Below, in pieces: positions 10,551-22,917 of a DNA stretch of 64,000 nt (position 1 is the first letter of the stretch; each line of letters starts with the position of its first letter). The position numbers were made by a program, and so were the translations under genes. The notes beneath the pieces are model-generated. The model was not told the origin of the DNA, ran no database searches, and was given only the letters and a program-made list of their open reading frames with translations. Location: assembly GCF_901709675.1 (NCBI RefSeq), contig NC_051101.1:13971416-14035415 (forward strand), in the 5' to 3' direction. This stretch comes from Syngnathus acus. Taxonomy: Eukaryota; Chordata; Actinopteri; Syngnathiformes; Syngnathidae.

Positions 10551-12804
10551 TAAAAAGAGCTTAGTTTCACTTTTGCAAACCAAATAAGGTTTAAAATGCT
10601 AAGATGTCATGAGAGGGTAAGTCTTAAGCCCTGAGACAGACACGCAGGGGTGAAGACGACCGGCCGGCCTCGCTTGATTGACATTTTGTATTTCCTACAT
10701 TGAAAAATGTGCCCAGAAATTAGCATTCCTTGCACCTGTGATACATATGCGGCCATATTTGTTATTCAGATACGGCACGCCACACAATTAACAAGAGTGA
10801 GGGGGGGGCGTCCATCAGAGCCCCACCACGGGCGGCAGCATTCGTTGCTTTAAGAGATCCGAGCGGCGCAAAACTGTAAATGTCACTTATCGGCACCGTT
10901 TTGGGAATGTACGTCTCGGGAGGGAGCGAGTACTAAGTGCTGATGTTTAAGAAACAGCTTTGAAGGCACATGTATCACCGGCCAGCGCCGGAACATTAGA
11001 CTTGCTGATGGCTTGTTTAAGAAGTGATGAAATGTGGATTAGATGCCTTGTGACTCAAACAGCTGCGTTTGGTCGTCACATGACGCCGCCGACTTGTTAG
11101 CTCATTTCGCACGAGCGCCCCCCCCAGCAAATGCATATGCTACGAGACTTCCATTTAGGAAGCGCATTGGAGTATATTGCGTGTCACCGCTCCAAGAGAA
11201 TTAATTGAAAAGAGGGAGGAGACAAGATAGGCGCAAGACCCCCCCCCCGGCTGCTGATTATGAAGTATGGAGGCTTAGAGAAAAGTCAGGGGGACAAAGA
11301 TAAAGGAGGGCGACTCAACTTCCCTTGGAGAAGCCCCCAGACAGTCTTGGAGCCAAATCACAGACACTTTTGCTTTACAAGTCAAATAACGAAGGCTTAG
11401 TTCAAAAAATGGAAGAAAAAAAACCAAATCCTCAAATTTAGCGCTCATCTTCGAAGCAAACTAATACCTCCAAGTTCTCTTGTAGCAAATGATATGGGTG
11501 CCCGCCACATCATTTTCTGTGGCCCGCTAAGACAAATTGTGCATTGACTTCATGTGTCAATACTAAAATTGCAAATTTCTTCACTTTTAAAAAAAAAAAT
11601 CATCTTTTTAAAATATTTGAAGTGTCCACTCGTCAGATTTGAAAACAAATTATTTGTCAGTTTGTTTTGTATCTTATACTGTATATAATATGAGGCATTC
11701 ATACATTTATATATAATGGCCCTTCGAAGGAAATGGTTTGAGTTTGACAAGGCCTCGTTTTCTTGTATATCAAGGTGGGCGGGACCAAAAGAAAAAACGT
11801 ATCCACCATGTTCTCTGGTTTACTAGCTTCATGTTTTAACTGCAGGTTTACTAAAAACTCCGATGGCTTCTGATGTCTCTAAGTCTCCGCCCCCACCCCC
11901 CCGCCGCTCCCCTGAGTAACGACATAATCGTCTTTAGAGAGCAGAAGATTCTTTTTGACCTCGTCACCCGCTTTACCCCTCGGTCGCGAGAGGACCGAGC
12001 GAGAGACGGAGCAAATTACACCGTAGACCCCGAGGCCAAAAGGAGACAGAGGGCGAGGATAGTTAGTCGTCGCCTTTGATGCTCCGTGCCGACGGAGAAT
12101 CAGAGAAGACCAAGTCCTCTCTCTCTGCCGCAAAACCCCCCGTCGGCCCCGCAGTCACTCTGGCATGCTAATGGGCTGCCATTTGGCTCCTAAATCAAGC
12201 CGGGCCAGGCGACTGAAGAGAGACAATTATGTAGTTCATCATAGGGAGTCGGCGGAATGGTGGTCGTGGGGAAATGTTACAAAAAGATGATTTGTCTTTT
12301 TTTTTTTCTTACTGTAGACACAAGGGGGGGGGGGGGCACTCACTCAAATTCATCCGTTCACAGTAGGGAGCCCAATGAAAATTATTCCACTGTACCTTCA
12401 ATCTTGCGTTTTTTTTTTTTTTAAACCATCTCTCTTATAGTTTCTCTCGCTTGCTGATCCACTAACCTAGTTTCAAAAGCACGCAGCCAGTCAGAAAGAT
12501 CCCATTTTAGTAGAACTCTACTTTTATTGAATACATTGTAAAATGCTAAAAAGAAAAATCAATACCAAGTCTGAAGTGGGTACACGCCAGACGGATGACC
12601 GAAACCTTCGTGCGAATGTTTGACCATTCATAAAAGTCACAACCAACGCGGAGCAATCAAGCCAAGCCGCAATTCCTACTTTTTGTTCTTACTGAAATTT
12701 CTGGCAAGTCAGGAGAGACACATTTGCATTTTGAGATGAAAACCGCCTGACTTGCAAATTGCTTTGGCCATTGACTTTAGTTTGGCAGGTGTATATGATT
12801 CCGA
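10551..12804. other. Non-coding sequence, alternately AT-rich and CpG-rich
   Basis: No gene seen. AT-rich with A runs at about 11400-11720. CpG-rich at 11880-12170. There is a G run at 12324-12336 and T runs at 12299-12308 and 12409-12422. Confidence 0.5.
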
Positions 12805-12822
12805 GGGGGGGGGGGGGGGGGG
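12805..12822. repeat. Poly(G) run, 18 nt
   Basis: Uninterrupted run of 18 G residues. Confidence 0.95.
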
Positions 12823-13440
12823 AAACGTAGACAAAACACAACGTGCTTGTCTATAAACATGCATGTCGGATCAATTGACTTAATTGATTCTTATCCTGTT
12901 ATTAATTTCCTGGCCGTTTCATTTCCTTCTGGGCTGCCTGGACCGGGGCTTCATCAGCAGCCTGTCAATGGGCTTCCCGGGCACGCTCCATCTCTTATGG
13001 TGGCGGGGACGCCTCAATCAAAACCCAATCAGTCACTCATACTCGCTATCAGCACCCAATTCTGCAAAGCGCCGCACTCGGCGCGACACACATACAAAAT
13101 GCACACACACTAAAGCCAAGTCGCCGTCATTGCTTTGTTATCAACACGTACACACAATTCCATTCATCTGGTCTCACTGGACGACAACCAAATTAGAGGA
13201 CTGATTATGTAATCCGAAATTATTTTTCCATGTATGCATATTTATGTTTATTCTAATACTACTATGTCTTATCTGTTCTGATCCCCTCCAAGGGTCAATA
13301 AAAAAAATTATCCCTAATTGTTTGGCTGTGTTGAAATAAACAAAAAGCTAGCTAGCAAAATATTGACTTATTAAGTGAGCCGATAGTTGCATGAAGCATA
13401 CAAATTTGGAGCAGACACAAGCGAACCCCCCTGCTCGCCC
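12823..13440. other. Non-coding sequence
   Basis: No gene seen. An AT-rich part at 13205-13345 includes CCCTCCAAGGGTCAATAAA. This resembles the tail of a retroposed repeat but cannot be assigned. Confidence 0.45.
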
Positions 13441-13515
13441 GCCTTCCCTCCCTCCCTCCCTCCTGACATATAGCAGACGTAACATCCATCCCTCCGTCCC
13501 TCCCTCCCCCCCGGC
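13441..13515. repeat. (CCCT)n-rich low-complexity region
   Basis: Two blocks of CCCT units (about 13443-13463 and 13487-13512), separated by unique sequence. Confidence 0.8.
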
Positions 13516-13673
13516 CAGCAGCCCCGCCCGCCCAAGTCGGCCGGCCGCCCAGCCTCTGTCCAGCATCGGGCGGCCCACTTTTGTTATCATTAAAGCTGTG
13601 GTGCCCGCCCTGCTTTGCCTAATATGCCAGCACGGAGCCTGGCCAGGAACGGGTTAACGTCATTTAGCGCACG

Positions 13674-13823
13674 TGTGTGTGCGTGCGTACATGCGCGCAT
13701 ATATGCGTGTGTGTGTGTGTGTGTGTGTCCACACGGGTCTGTTTGCTCGCTTGCGTGCGTGTCCACAAGGCCCGTGGTCTTGCTCGCTCAGTGTGTTCCT
13801 ATGTGTGTGTGCGTGTGTGTGTA
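13674..13823. repeat. (GT)n-rich region, interrupted
   Basis: Interrupted GT/GC-GT dinucleotides at about 13674-13731 and again at 13801-13823. Unique sequence lies between. The cysteine/valine-rich open frames here are read-through of the repeat. Confidence 0.85.
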
Positions 13824-14599
13824 AGTAAAGGAGAAATTTGCCTGTCCTTGCCTAAGTGAATGGCTAGGATTAAGCTGACAGCCCACCTTAGTGATGGCGA
13901 AATAATTGGTTGTTCAGCTCTGTCCTTGTCAGAGCGCTGACAGTTCTGCAGATGTCCTGTGCGGTTCTCCAAAGGTTAGGCTCAGCTGGGGCCGCCATTC
14001 ATTAATCATTCCGCTCTGACAGTGCACCGAGCAGCCTGCAGCTGCCACCCCGTCCCCCTCAATTTCTGTCACCGCAACCACCGATGCTAACGCCTCGCCC
14101 CGCCCCGCACCCCCGCCAGCCTCCTAAGGTCTCCCCTCCACTCTCATCCACAAACAAGCTCGCACATAAATTTGCATGCGGGATGTATACAAGCATAACC
14201 CGCCGGCGCCGACGACGACACCCGTGGACATGAACCGGACAAGCCGAATGCAAGGTAAGCGTGTAAACAAAACACGCTGAGAGAAAAATCCAGGGCCGCT
14301 AATGATGCAACTCCCGCTTGCCGGATGTATGGTGAGGAGGAGCTTGTTAATCCCGCACTGTTATGTAAATACATGTACACCTACGTCCCTTCACCAACCA
14401 CTATTAACCCTTAAGCCGGCCATTCATCACAAATTTAAATGCGTGAAGACACGAGTCAACCTTTCTATTTTCAGTCGGTAAAATGAACGGACTCAAATGA
14501 AAAGGCAAATATCAAAAGTGAAGTTGGAAATGGAGGTCAGGGCTTCTAATGGTGTTGAGGGCAGCCCCAATCAGTCAAACAAAATATGGAAACAAGTGT
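13824..14599. other. Non-coding sequence with conserved-looking patches
   Basis: No gene seen. The part at 13970-14040 (TTCATTAATCATTCC, then GC-balanced sequence) looks like an ordinary vertebrate unique or regulatory segment. A donor-like AAG/GTAAGC at 14252-14259 has no convincing acceptor before it. Confidence 0.4.
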
Positions 14600-14625
14600 T
14601 ATGCTATGCTATGCTATGCTATGCT
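14600..14625. repeat. (TATGC)n pentanucleotide repeat
   Basis: Five consecutive TATGC units. Confidence 0.9.
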
Positions 14626-14656
14626 TTGCGTGAGACAGGTGGAGGTCGCCGGCCAG

Positions 14657-14670
14657 ACCACTTAAGTGGT
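14657..14670. promoter_or_regulatory. Perfect 14-bp palindrome containing two NKX2-type sites
   Basis: ACCACTTAAGTGGT is fully self-complementary. Each half is the TTAAGTGG core bound by NKX2-class homeodomain proteins. A shorter palindrome of the same core, CACTTAAGTG, lies at 15486-15495. Confidence 0.4.
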
Positions 14671-15841
14671 GTGCAGAGCACAGATAAATCCTCCATTATG
14701 GTCTAACCTGTTCGCCAGCATTGATTAACAGTTAGCTGGAGACAACTGGACTGCTAAAAAAAATGCAAACAACTGTTTCCCTCCAGAACAACTGCTGGTT
14801 ATTTCATAACGCGTAATATCATGGATGTATATATATATATTTCTTTTTTTACGTACATCAAGAATTTAGTGATCTTTACACGCTAAGTGAGATAAAGACA
14901 TTTCTATGTGCGGCGGCAATCGATAGAATTCAAATGATATCCAGCCCTGTACGGAAAAAAGAGAAAACGTGAGGGTATTTCTGGGCGTCAAGAAGGTCAG
15001 ATCAATAAATGTGTGCGTGTTTGACATGGCAACCGGGCCTTTCTTTTTCATAGGAATGCGCCCCTATAAACGCCTTTCGAGTGTCCCCATTGGAAGTGCC
15101 TTGAATACAGGCGGATGTGACTAAAACGTGCTACATGTCACAATTTCTCTCAACATACGTACAGTCTTGTATGTATCTCAAATGTGGTCATACGGCTAGC
15201 CTTGCTACAGACATCATACTAATTGATAAAAGAAGCTGTGATTTGGGACGGAAACGTCGCAAACTTAATGCAAAATTGCAGTTACACTATAACAAATTCA
15301 TTGGATTATTTTGAGTTGTCATATTTCATTGAAAAGAATAATCCCCCTTTACTTGACAGTGACGTGTTAAAATCGGTAAATATTGAACGGCAAATAAAGG
15401 GACTTTATCGCGATATTGTTGCTTTGGCAGATTCCCACCTCCTCCCAAATATCTCCGGGTGCGCTCCATCCATGTCACTCAGATACACTTAAGTGCCCCC
15501 AATCCAGGTGCAAGGACATCCAAAAGTGGATCACCTCCGCACCAATGACAGATTCTTCTCAAATTCAAAGGGAAAGATTGCGAGTGGAGGGGATCTCGGA
15601 TTTGCTCCTCTGAGATCCTAAGTGTATGTAGATCACGCTGTGACAACCCCCAGTGACTGTGATATTCAAATAGTGGCGCACGTACAGTAGATGACGAGCG
15701 CCGGTCACATGGTACAGCCCACGGAGGATCTCATCAGCCTCTCTATGTAGATGTGTGTGTGCGCAGAGTGAGTGATTGCCCGTGGCTGGAAATTGGTGTG
15801 GAGGGGCTTCACCAGGGAATTGGAGGGATGGGCTTTTTTAC
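14671..15841. other. AT-rich non-coding sequence
   Basis: No recognisable gene. A (TA)n tract lies at about 14827-14840. The plus-strand open frame at 15223-15492 (89 codons) has a balanced, protein-like composition, but it matches nothing I know and has no start context or splice support. Confidence 0.45.
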
Positions 15842-15873
15842 CCACTCCCTCCCTCCCTCCCTCCCTCCCTCTC
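15842..15873. repeat. (CCCT)n repeat
   Basis: About seven CCCT units running into CTCTCT. It is followed closely by a short CA tract at about 15891-15905. Confidence 0.85.
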
Positions 15874-15905
15874 TCTGTGCAGGTGAAAGAACACACACAC
15901 ACACA

Positions 15906-17269
15906 TGGGGAAACACTGCAAACATGGAATACACACACGCACGCACTCACACAATCACAAGCAGCTCAAACACAAATCTCCCTATATGCACATGGCGAAG
16001 GCAGGCAGGCAGGATGATTAAGGTGCTACGGCGAGGAGATTGCGCCTGCGACGGCGCTACTAGCGCCCGCCTGTGTTCCCCGCTGAATACGTGCCACTCG
16101 CTCCCCTATTCTCTGACGGCGAGGAAACCCGTCATCGCAAACGCAAGATCAGGGGTAATTACGTTGTAATGCGCCGCATGAAATATTTCCTCATAGTGCG
16201 GATGGGATTCCCTTTGCTTCAAAGCATGGAATTGGTATGGGGGGGGGCGGTCGCGTGGCTATATTTTACGCAGCAATTTTTTTTTTTTTTTGCCGCCTAC
16301 GTTTGAATTTTGACGCTAGTATTTTTTAGCGTGTGCCGGTTATTGCCGGCTAGTTCCCAAACGTTCTGTGCAAGCTTGCCTATTTGTGGTTCACTATTGG
16401 CAAATGTACCAATTCGTGGTCTTGTATGTGCAAACTCTTGGCTGAGAAAGTCACCAATTTGCGTTTTTATACTCGAAGGAAAGAAAGCAGCAATGTTGCC
16501 GCCATCCGATCTCAGCGTAATGGCGCTACAATACGGATCTGATCAGATAGATGATGCCTATTGCGCAGATTTCAACCTGATGAGGGATGATTGATGACTC
16601 ATCCAAGTGCGGTCATCGATCAGTCGAGATATTGCTGATAAGATCTCCTTGCTAGCTTACAGCCTCGCATAGTAATACGCCGTAGGCCGCTCTCACCGGT
16701 GTAAGGATAGAAACGGTCAGGGTGTGACGAATTATCTCACATTAGCATGTAGCATTAGCGCTAGCCCCTAAATCATAAATGAGCTCAAATATTCGCTTTA
16801 TCAATCCAAGGCGAGTCCATGGAGAGAAAAAAAAAACCCCGCGCCCCTTCTCCTTGGCGGATTATGGCAAGCGGGGTGATTTGTTAGCCATTTGGGAAGC
16901 TGTCTTGGCGGACGCTCATTTCCCTCCGCTGCATATTCGCGCCGGCCGCCGACCCCCCTCCCGGCATGCGCCGCCCCCTCCCCTCCGTTTTGATGAATAG
17001 CCGGTCACATGAAGGCGAGCAGCCGATCCCTGGCAACCAAGGTTACAGTAACCTGGGCCCCTCCGTCTCGGGGGCGGGAGCTTGGCGGCTTGCTATCGGC
17101 CTGCAATTAGCGAGAGCCGCGAGGGAGGCGCGAAGGGAGCCGACGGGGACGTGTCCGAACCTCCTACGGTTTATAGGTGGCGAACAGTGTCAAAATAAAA
17201 CTGAATAAATCACAGCTATCTTCTTCGGCTGTTTGTTGGAAAAACAAAATCGGTTCTAACCCTAAGGTG
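15906..17269. other. Non-coding sequence
   Basis: No gene seen. A T run lies at about 16278-16291. The part at 16600-16780 is AT/GC-balanced with TAGC-rich words. 16900-17120 is CpG-rich. Confidence 0.5.
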
Positions 17270-17284
17270 CCACAAGATGGCGCC
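17270..17284 (+). promoter_or_regulatory. YY1-like / near CTCF-like motif
   Basis: CCACAAGATGGCGCC contains CAAGATGGCG, a good match to the YY1 site. It also differs by one base from the CTCF core. The two proteins often share such sequences. Confidence 0.35.
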
Positions 17285-17796
17285 AAAGGACGGGCTAATA
17301 AGAAAGTAGTAACTTTTGGTCGAGCAAGTAGTTTCGATCTGGACCGAGAGACGAGCAACGCTAATATCGCTACATTGTCCCATTTCCGGCGGACCCTTCG
17401 AACGTAATGCGTCATTTTTAATGCCACAAATTGAACTAGCACGATGCGCACGGACAACAACGTACGCGTAAGCCTCAAATCTCCGCAGCCAATTACAAAA
17501 AAGGAATCTCTCATTTCTCATGCCCTTCGCTGACCATCTTGCCAAACGGCCCAGTGACCTCCCGATTCATTTACTTCAAAGCCTCGCAAATCCTCCAGTC
17601 AAAGACCACCAGCGAGTGACCTACGCGTAGCCTTCGTATTAAAAGTAGAATTCATATCGACAAGCGCGGGGCAACGGCATTCTTTCTCCACGCTAGCTAT
17701 CTCAGGCTCCTGCTTTTGTGGGCTTTTCTATTTGCACACAAAGGCGTTTTCTTTGTGGGCAAGTTCATCGGCGGCCAGGAGCACTAGACGCTGTGG

Positions 17797-17800
<4 letters not shown>
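17285..17800. other. Non-coding sequence
   Basis: No gene seen. Overlapping open frames on both strands (17164-17545) have no family resemblance, and their lengths are ordinary for this composition. Confidence 0.45.

Positions 17801-17844
<44 letters not shown>
17801..17844. repeat. (CCAG)n tetranucleotide repeat
   Basis: Eleven near-perfect GCCA/CCAG units. Both strands read open through it (Ala-Ser-Gln-Pro or Leu-Ala-Gly-Trp), which explains the apparent ORFs. Confidence 0.95.
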
Positions 17845-19668
17845 CAAGAGGCCCACTTCACTTGCGAGGTTTAAAACCAAACAAAGAGCACAACCGAGTC
17901 TTCGCATTGTGCCAAGAGCGCCAACCGACGGGCTGGAGGATGATTCTGGAGCCAGCGACAATCTTGAGCTGACTTTTAGAGAATTGAGGGCACCTACCGG
18001 CCAATAAGAGCGCTACTGCAGATCTCTGCCATCTTTTTTTTTTTTTTGTCTATCTGATTGTGAGCTAGCTAGCGGGCTGAATTCTCACAAGGCGTTAGAC
18101 TCTTTGGAGCGAACGGGAAGCACGTCAGGTGTAGCGCCAGCATCCGCTTGCCAATTCCAACTTGCATTGTGGATTCATCCAGCAGCGGCGCGGCCTTGAC
18201 CCCGGCAGCCACAGAGGCGAAGGCAACATGACCCGCCTCCACCCGGCCCCCTCGCCATGTTTATTACCGTCACTGCATGGTCTTTTTTTTTTTTTTCTTT
18301 CCCGTCTTGCTCGGTCCAAAGGCCTTTGGCTGCCCACCACTGCTCGCTAATTGCCGCCGACATTGTTTGGCCTCTCGCTGCTTTAGTTTGGGACAAACCC
18401 CTCATTCATGCGGCGTGGACAGCTCGTTAAGCCCCCCCCCCAGCTCCCTCCCTCCCTCCCTCAACCACCGCCTGCTACATGTTTTTTTTTTACTGACCTT
18501 CTTAATTAACTGGTAAGGCGCTGCTGGGAAATTTGCACACAAAAGCCCGGTGTCTGGCCCGCTGGCCTCCCACCAGCCAAACACTTCATCCCCTTCCTCC
18601 TGCCGGCTACTGTCTTCACCCAGCGCTTTGCAAACACAGGTCATTGTACAGAGAGAAAAAAAAACCAAAAGTGATTCAGTGCACACTTTCAGCCCATTTG
18701 TTCTTTTTTTTTTTGTAGGCACGAGACCCTCCTGCTCGCCACCCCGTCTTCAACCTCCTCCCCGCTTTTTCTTCACAGTGGACCTCATTAGAAAGGCTTG
18801 TTTGGAAGTGCTTCACTGCTGATACATTCTTTTGCCTCTATTTTTTACTGCTATTATTCTTGCTCTATTTCGCCTATTCGTTGTGGCGGTGGTTTATTTC
18901 TGTTGGAATTTTTTTTTTTTTTGGTGGTCCCCGCCGATGAGCAGTTAAAACAAGGGCCCTCCAAAGGGGTGCACTGGAGAATGCTCAGGGGCAAAGGAGT
19001 GTACACAGGTGGAGACTCTCCATTATATGCCCCCCCCCCCGGTCAACAACGACATCACCCCCACCGCAAGCACTTCGGACTTGCTTTACGCACGTGCAGA
19101 CCAACAAGGGAGATTGAACAAGAAATGGATTTTTGCTCAGTCTTGGAAGAATTTGGAAAATCAGGTGCCACTTTAACATCGATCAAAAATGTTGTTCACA
19201 CATTAAAAAAATATTTTAGTGTGTGTGACTCATGCTAATGCTTTTGTATTGCTGTATTATAATATCCAAATGTAATGTGTCATCAATACTTCAAAAACAG
19301 GACATGTTCTAAAAATGCTGACTAGCCATTTAGGCTAGATTTTTTTGCAGACATAAGAGCTGAAAAACAAAGCGCTTAGGTCTTACGATGGCTTTGGACA
19401 GAGGACAAACAGGGGTGCAAGCGTGGGGATGGTGGGGAGAGCAGAAAGTAACTTCTGTTGGCCTGGGGACGACTCCCGAGCCCATCTGTTGAAATCGCTC
19501 CCACATATTGTGACCTAGTTAGGAAGACTCAGGTAGTGCCACTGCCTTGGACCAACTTTGACACTGGCTCTGTTCATTTGACTGCTCCAGTGGCCTCAAC
19601 ACTTGTGCATCAACGCGGCAATATTCACACCACGATATAGATGATTCACGGAGGGCCGAGTTCAAACC
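17845..19668. other. Non-coding sequence with T runs
   Basis: No gene seen. T runs of 9-14 nt lie at about 18033-18047, 18283-18296, 18483-18491, 18703-18713 and 18910-18922, and a CCCT tract at 18443-18463. Proline-rich frames come from pyrimidine-rich sequence. Confidence 0.5.
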
Positions 19669-19712
19669 CTTTTTGGACGTCTATTGGCGTCAATGGCGGT
19701 GAAAGAGTTCAA
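19669..19712 (+). repeat. Fragment of a teleost-type interspersed repeat
   Basis: Contains GGACGTCTATTGGCGTCAAT followed by GGCGGTGAAAGAGTT. I recall close relatives of this string (ending ...CAATGGCAGTGAATGAGTT) as frequent in fish genomes. No second copy was found in this window, so the call rests on memory. Confidence 0.45.
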
Positions 19713-20460
19713 GTTGAATGACTTAGTCAAAAAAAGCCTTTCTACACGAAATGGAGTCAACATTTTTGAGGAAGCGGTTGGATATTGACGGAGATGAATA
19801 CAGAGTGAGCGAGCGAGCGGCCGACCTCCGCTTCTCCTTGATTGCGTTGCTTTTCCGTGCGCGCGCGCTCACTCCACAAATGCGGCGGTGGCGGCAGCGG
19901 CGCCCTTCATTCATCCCGGCACTCTCCTTCCAATGCCGAGGCTTTCTTTGTTTTTTCTTCGAGTAAATTCAAAGGCAGTATAGAGAGGCGGGGTGGAAAA
20001 GGTTAAACGAGACACCATTTTGCCTGAATGCCGAGGAGGTGCACGCCTGCTGGAGTGTCTTTGGAGAACTCCGATCTGACCTTCGGAAGGAGACGCAAGA
20101 TCAGGAGGTCAAGTGGCCCACATGAACAAAGACAAACATTTATAGAAAGTCAATATTGGCTATTACGGCCAAAATGCACTTCATAGTTTCCATCAAGATT
20201 GTAATCATTAGTATTAGTACCACCATTTTTCCAGTGGGAGTAGTACTTTTGAAACATAATACTAAAATAGCAATGTCAGATCATTTTAAAGAGCTACGTA
20301 TATATCCCAATAGAGTAATAATAATAATATATTCCAATTAGGTGCCATCTTGACTCCCCTTCAGAGATGACTTGACGAAGCCCCCCCCAGGTAAAAGGAC
20401 GAGTGCAGTACAGATGACACGGTGGTAATCACAGTGGCCTACGCCGCCTTCCCTTTGTCA
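19713..20460. other. Non-coding sequence
   Basis: No gene seen. GC-rich around 19800-19920, AT-rich with TAATAATAATAT near 20310-20340. Confidence 0.45.
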
Positions 20461-20640
20461 GCCGCCGCGTAGCAACATTAAATTTTAAGTGCGAATGTGA
20501 TTATCGCTTGGCATCCATTTTTAATGGGCTTTGCCTCCATGTGTTTTAGCATGCGATGCGGCGAGGCCCACCCGGGCAAACGGGCTGACTCAGGCCGCTT
20601 TCCTGCTGATGGTGCATAATATTTTCACATACACGCCCCG
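20461..20640. promoter_or_regulatory. Enhancer-like conserved-element candidate
   Basis: Unique, repeat-free sequence with short AT cores (ACATTAAATTTTAAG, TGATTATCGC, TTTTTAATGGG, CATAATATTTTC) alternating with GC words. This texture is typical of vertebrate conserved non-coding elements. The call is inference from texture only. Confidence 0.25.
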
Positions 20641-22904
20641 CTTACACTTGCTTCTCATCCCTTTATCATTCCACCAAGTTGGAAATGAAGGGGGCGAGGG
20701 GATGCCGAGGCTGAGAGAGGGAGGGCGGGAGAGCGAGCCCTCCAGAGGTCTCGCTAGCCGGCCAGTTAGCGAGGGGGCAAGTCCCTCGTGTCTTCTTTAG
20801 TGTGTGGGGGAAAAAATATATATAAAGTCTGCAATCGGGATGACTTATTTATGACTTAAAAGAGATTTAAAACAAAGTCGACGGCGGTAGAAATACGACG
20901 TGCGATCACGCTGCCGATTCTACGCGGCGGATTGTATGGGAAAGGAAATACTGGCTTCTTTGATGCTATTTGTCAGTTCCCGAGCGAAGCGGGGAAACTT
21001 TTTTCATTGAAATACACGCAAGTATAACGATCACATTGATACTCGCGTGGCAATAAAACAGATGGTAACATTTCAATTCCAATGGAGAACAAAATACTGT
21101 GAAATGAGAACCAGCCATTACGTTCTAACCAGTCTCTACCATATGAACGATCCTGACATGCTATCTTCACTCCTATGCTGACTTGATCATAAAAAGCAGG
21201 AAATAAAGCAAGAGTTCACGTGACATCACAGAGAGGAGGCGATAAGGCCTGGAAATTAAAGCTATATACTGTACAGTCAATAACATATCATGAACCCAGG
21301 GAGGGGCCACCCTGAGTGATGGGAGAGTCTTAAATGCATATATATTCAGAACAACAGTATTGCGATATATTCTAAAGAGAAAAAAAAAGGGAGGGGGGAG
21401 GTAAATACCAAGCGGGGCTTTTATTAGCTGCCAGTCTCGCGCGCCAATATGCGGCACGACTTGCCCGTCCGACGCCGCAACTGTCCGACGTCGGATCAAA
21501 TTAGAGAGAGCGACAGGCAATAAGAAATTGGTGACGTTAAATGTTATTGCCGCAACCCGCCGCTCTTTGAATATCACAGCCGGGATGTCAATCGTGGGCG
21601 CCGAGGTAACTTTTATTAAAACGGCACTAACCCCTTTTCACTCCCGCCACTCATTATTTCCCATGCAGCGCCAGATTGCGAGAAATCTTTCACCGCCGCG
21701 TTGACACGATGCGCAAGCTATACATTTTAACTTGGTTCGGCCGAAATAGCTCCGAATTTTATTGCAAGATAATAAAATCATATAATTGGAATCATTTTGG
21801 AAATCAATCTGTTAGCCAGTCGCTCGGCTAATACGTTTTGACGTCTTCCCTGCCGCCGAACATGCGGAAAAAAGCCAAGAGGTCGGAAGCGGCGCCTGAG
21901 CTCATTGTGGATTCATTCATTGGTGCTGGTCGGGTTCTTGCGCACTCATGTTTCCCCGGGACCTCCCGCGGTCCAGGCACTTGCCGCATCACACGGGGAA
22001 AACATCGCCGAATGGAAGCTCGCAGTGGAGGCTGTCCGTCAAGGTAGCGGCGGGCGATGGATGGGCGGGCTTGTTTGTTGTCAGTCTGTGATTCTTTATC
22101 GCATCAAGCGCCAAAACCAGAGATGGCCGCAACTGTGCGCACGCCAAGTTGCCATTCAACAAAATCCCAGAACGAGATGACATCGGAGATTGGGGGGAAA
22201 AAGCCCAGCACTGGAAATATACGGAACTTTCTTCATTCATAAGCTAGTTCCTTTCAACTGTTGAACTCCAGGAACCAAAAGTCGAAAAATTCAACCATCG
22301 ATATGCTGACAACCCCCTGCAATCTCTTGCCTTTTTCCACACAGGAACACTAAGACCTCATTTACGAGGGTGAAAAGCCCAAATGAAAAGGGCGATGAAA
22401 ATTCAATTGCTTGCTTGAGACAACTAGCAGACTGTATTTGACCGAGCGGTGAGTGGCAAGAGGGCAGGACGCCCAGCGCCGAGACTTGACCAGGCCATCT
22501 GGCTGCTGGCCCGCTGCCCGCTGCCCGGCCACTGGTGAAATTGGCACAGGGCATTGCATTCTTTCACAGTTAGGCCCTACTCCTGTTCTGCTTTTGGAAC
22601 GTGGAGCCACTCAGCCCCATTGAACCAAATGAAGCTCGATCAAGCAAATTTACATTTGTTTCGTCGGAACGCAAGTGAGCGATTGGGCGGGCTAGAAAAC
22701 ATGTTTGTGTGTTTATGTGTGTGCAGTGTACTTGGGGGGAGATGGATCACCAAGCGCTCGCTTGTATCTCCGCCATGGCCGTGCCTCGGCAGCACGTCAG
22801 CAGCCTCCATTTACATTAGGGAGATTTAAGCTGTCTCAGGCAATGGTGACAAGTCAAGGTGTTTCACTTTAATTACACCGGGCAAGGTCACGCAGAAGGA
22901 AGAA
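20641..22904. other. Non-coding sequence
   Basis: No gene seen. The minus-strand frame at 21173-21577 (134 codons) shows no recognisable domain. The segment includes AT-rich patches (20810-20880, 21330-21400) and GC-rich patches (21860-22050, 22440-22540). Confidence 0.45.
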
Positions 22905-22917
22905 GGGGGGGGGGGGG
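22905..22917. repeat. Poly(G) run, 13 nt
   Basis: Uninterrupted G homopolymer. Confidence 0.9.

Noticed and set aside
13676-13823. Cysteine- and valine-rich open frames suggesting a small secreted protein
   Set aside because: Direct translation of GT repeats.
15223-15492. 89-codon plus-strand frame with protein-like composition
   Set aside because: No family resemblance, no splice or start support, and its length is within chance for this AT-rich sequence.
17728-18007. Open frames through the CCAG repeat
   Set aside because: Both strands are open because the tetranucleotide array contains no stop codons. There is no real protein feature.
19640-19662. GAGTTCAAACCC resembling a tRNA/SINE B box
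   Set aside because: No A box at the right distance and no cloverleaf can be drawn. It more likely belongs to the neighbouring repeat fragment.
21173-21577. 134-codon minus-strand frame
   Set aside because: No domain, hydrophobic pattern typical of T-rich antisense sequence, and no splice support.
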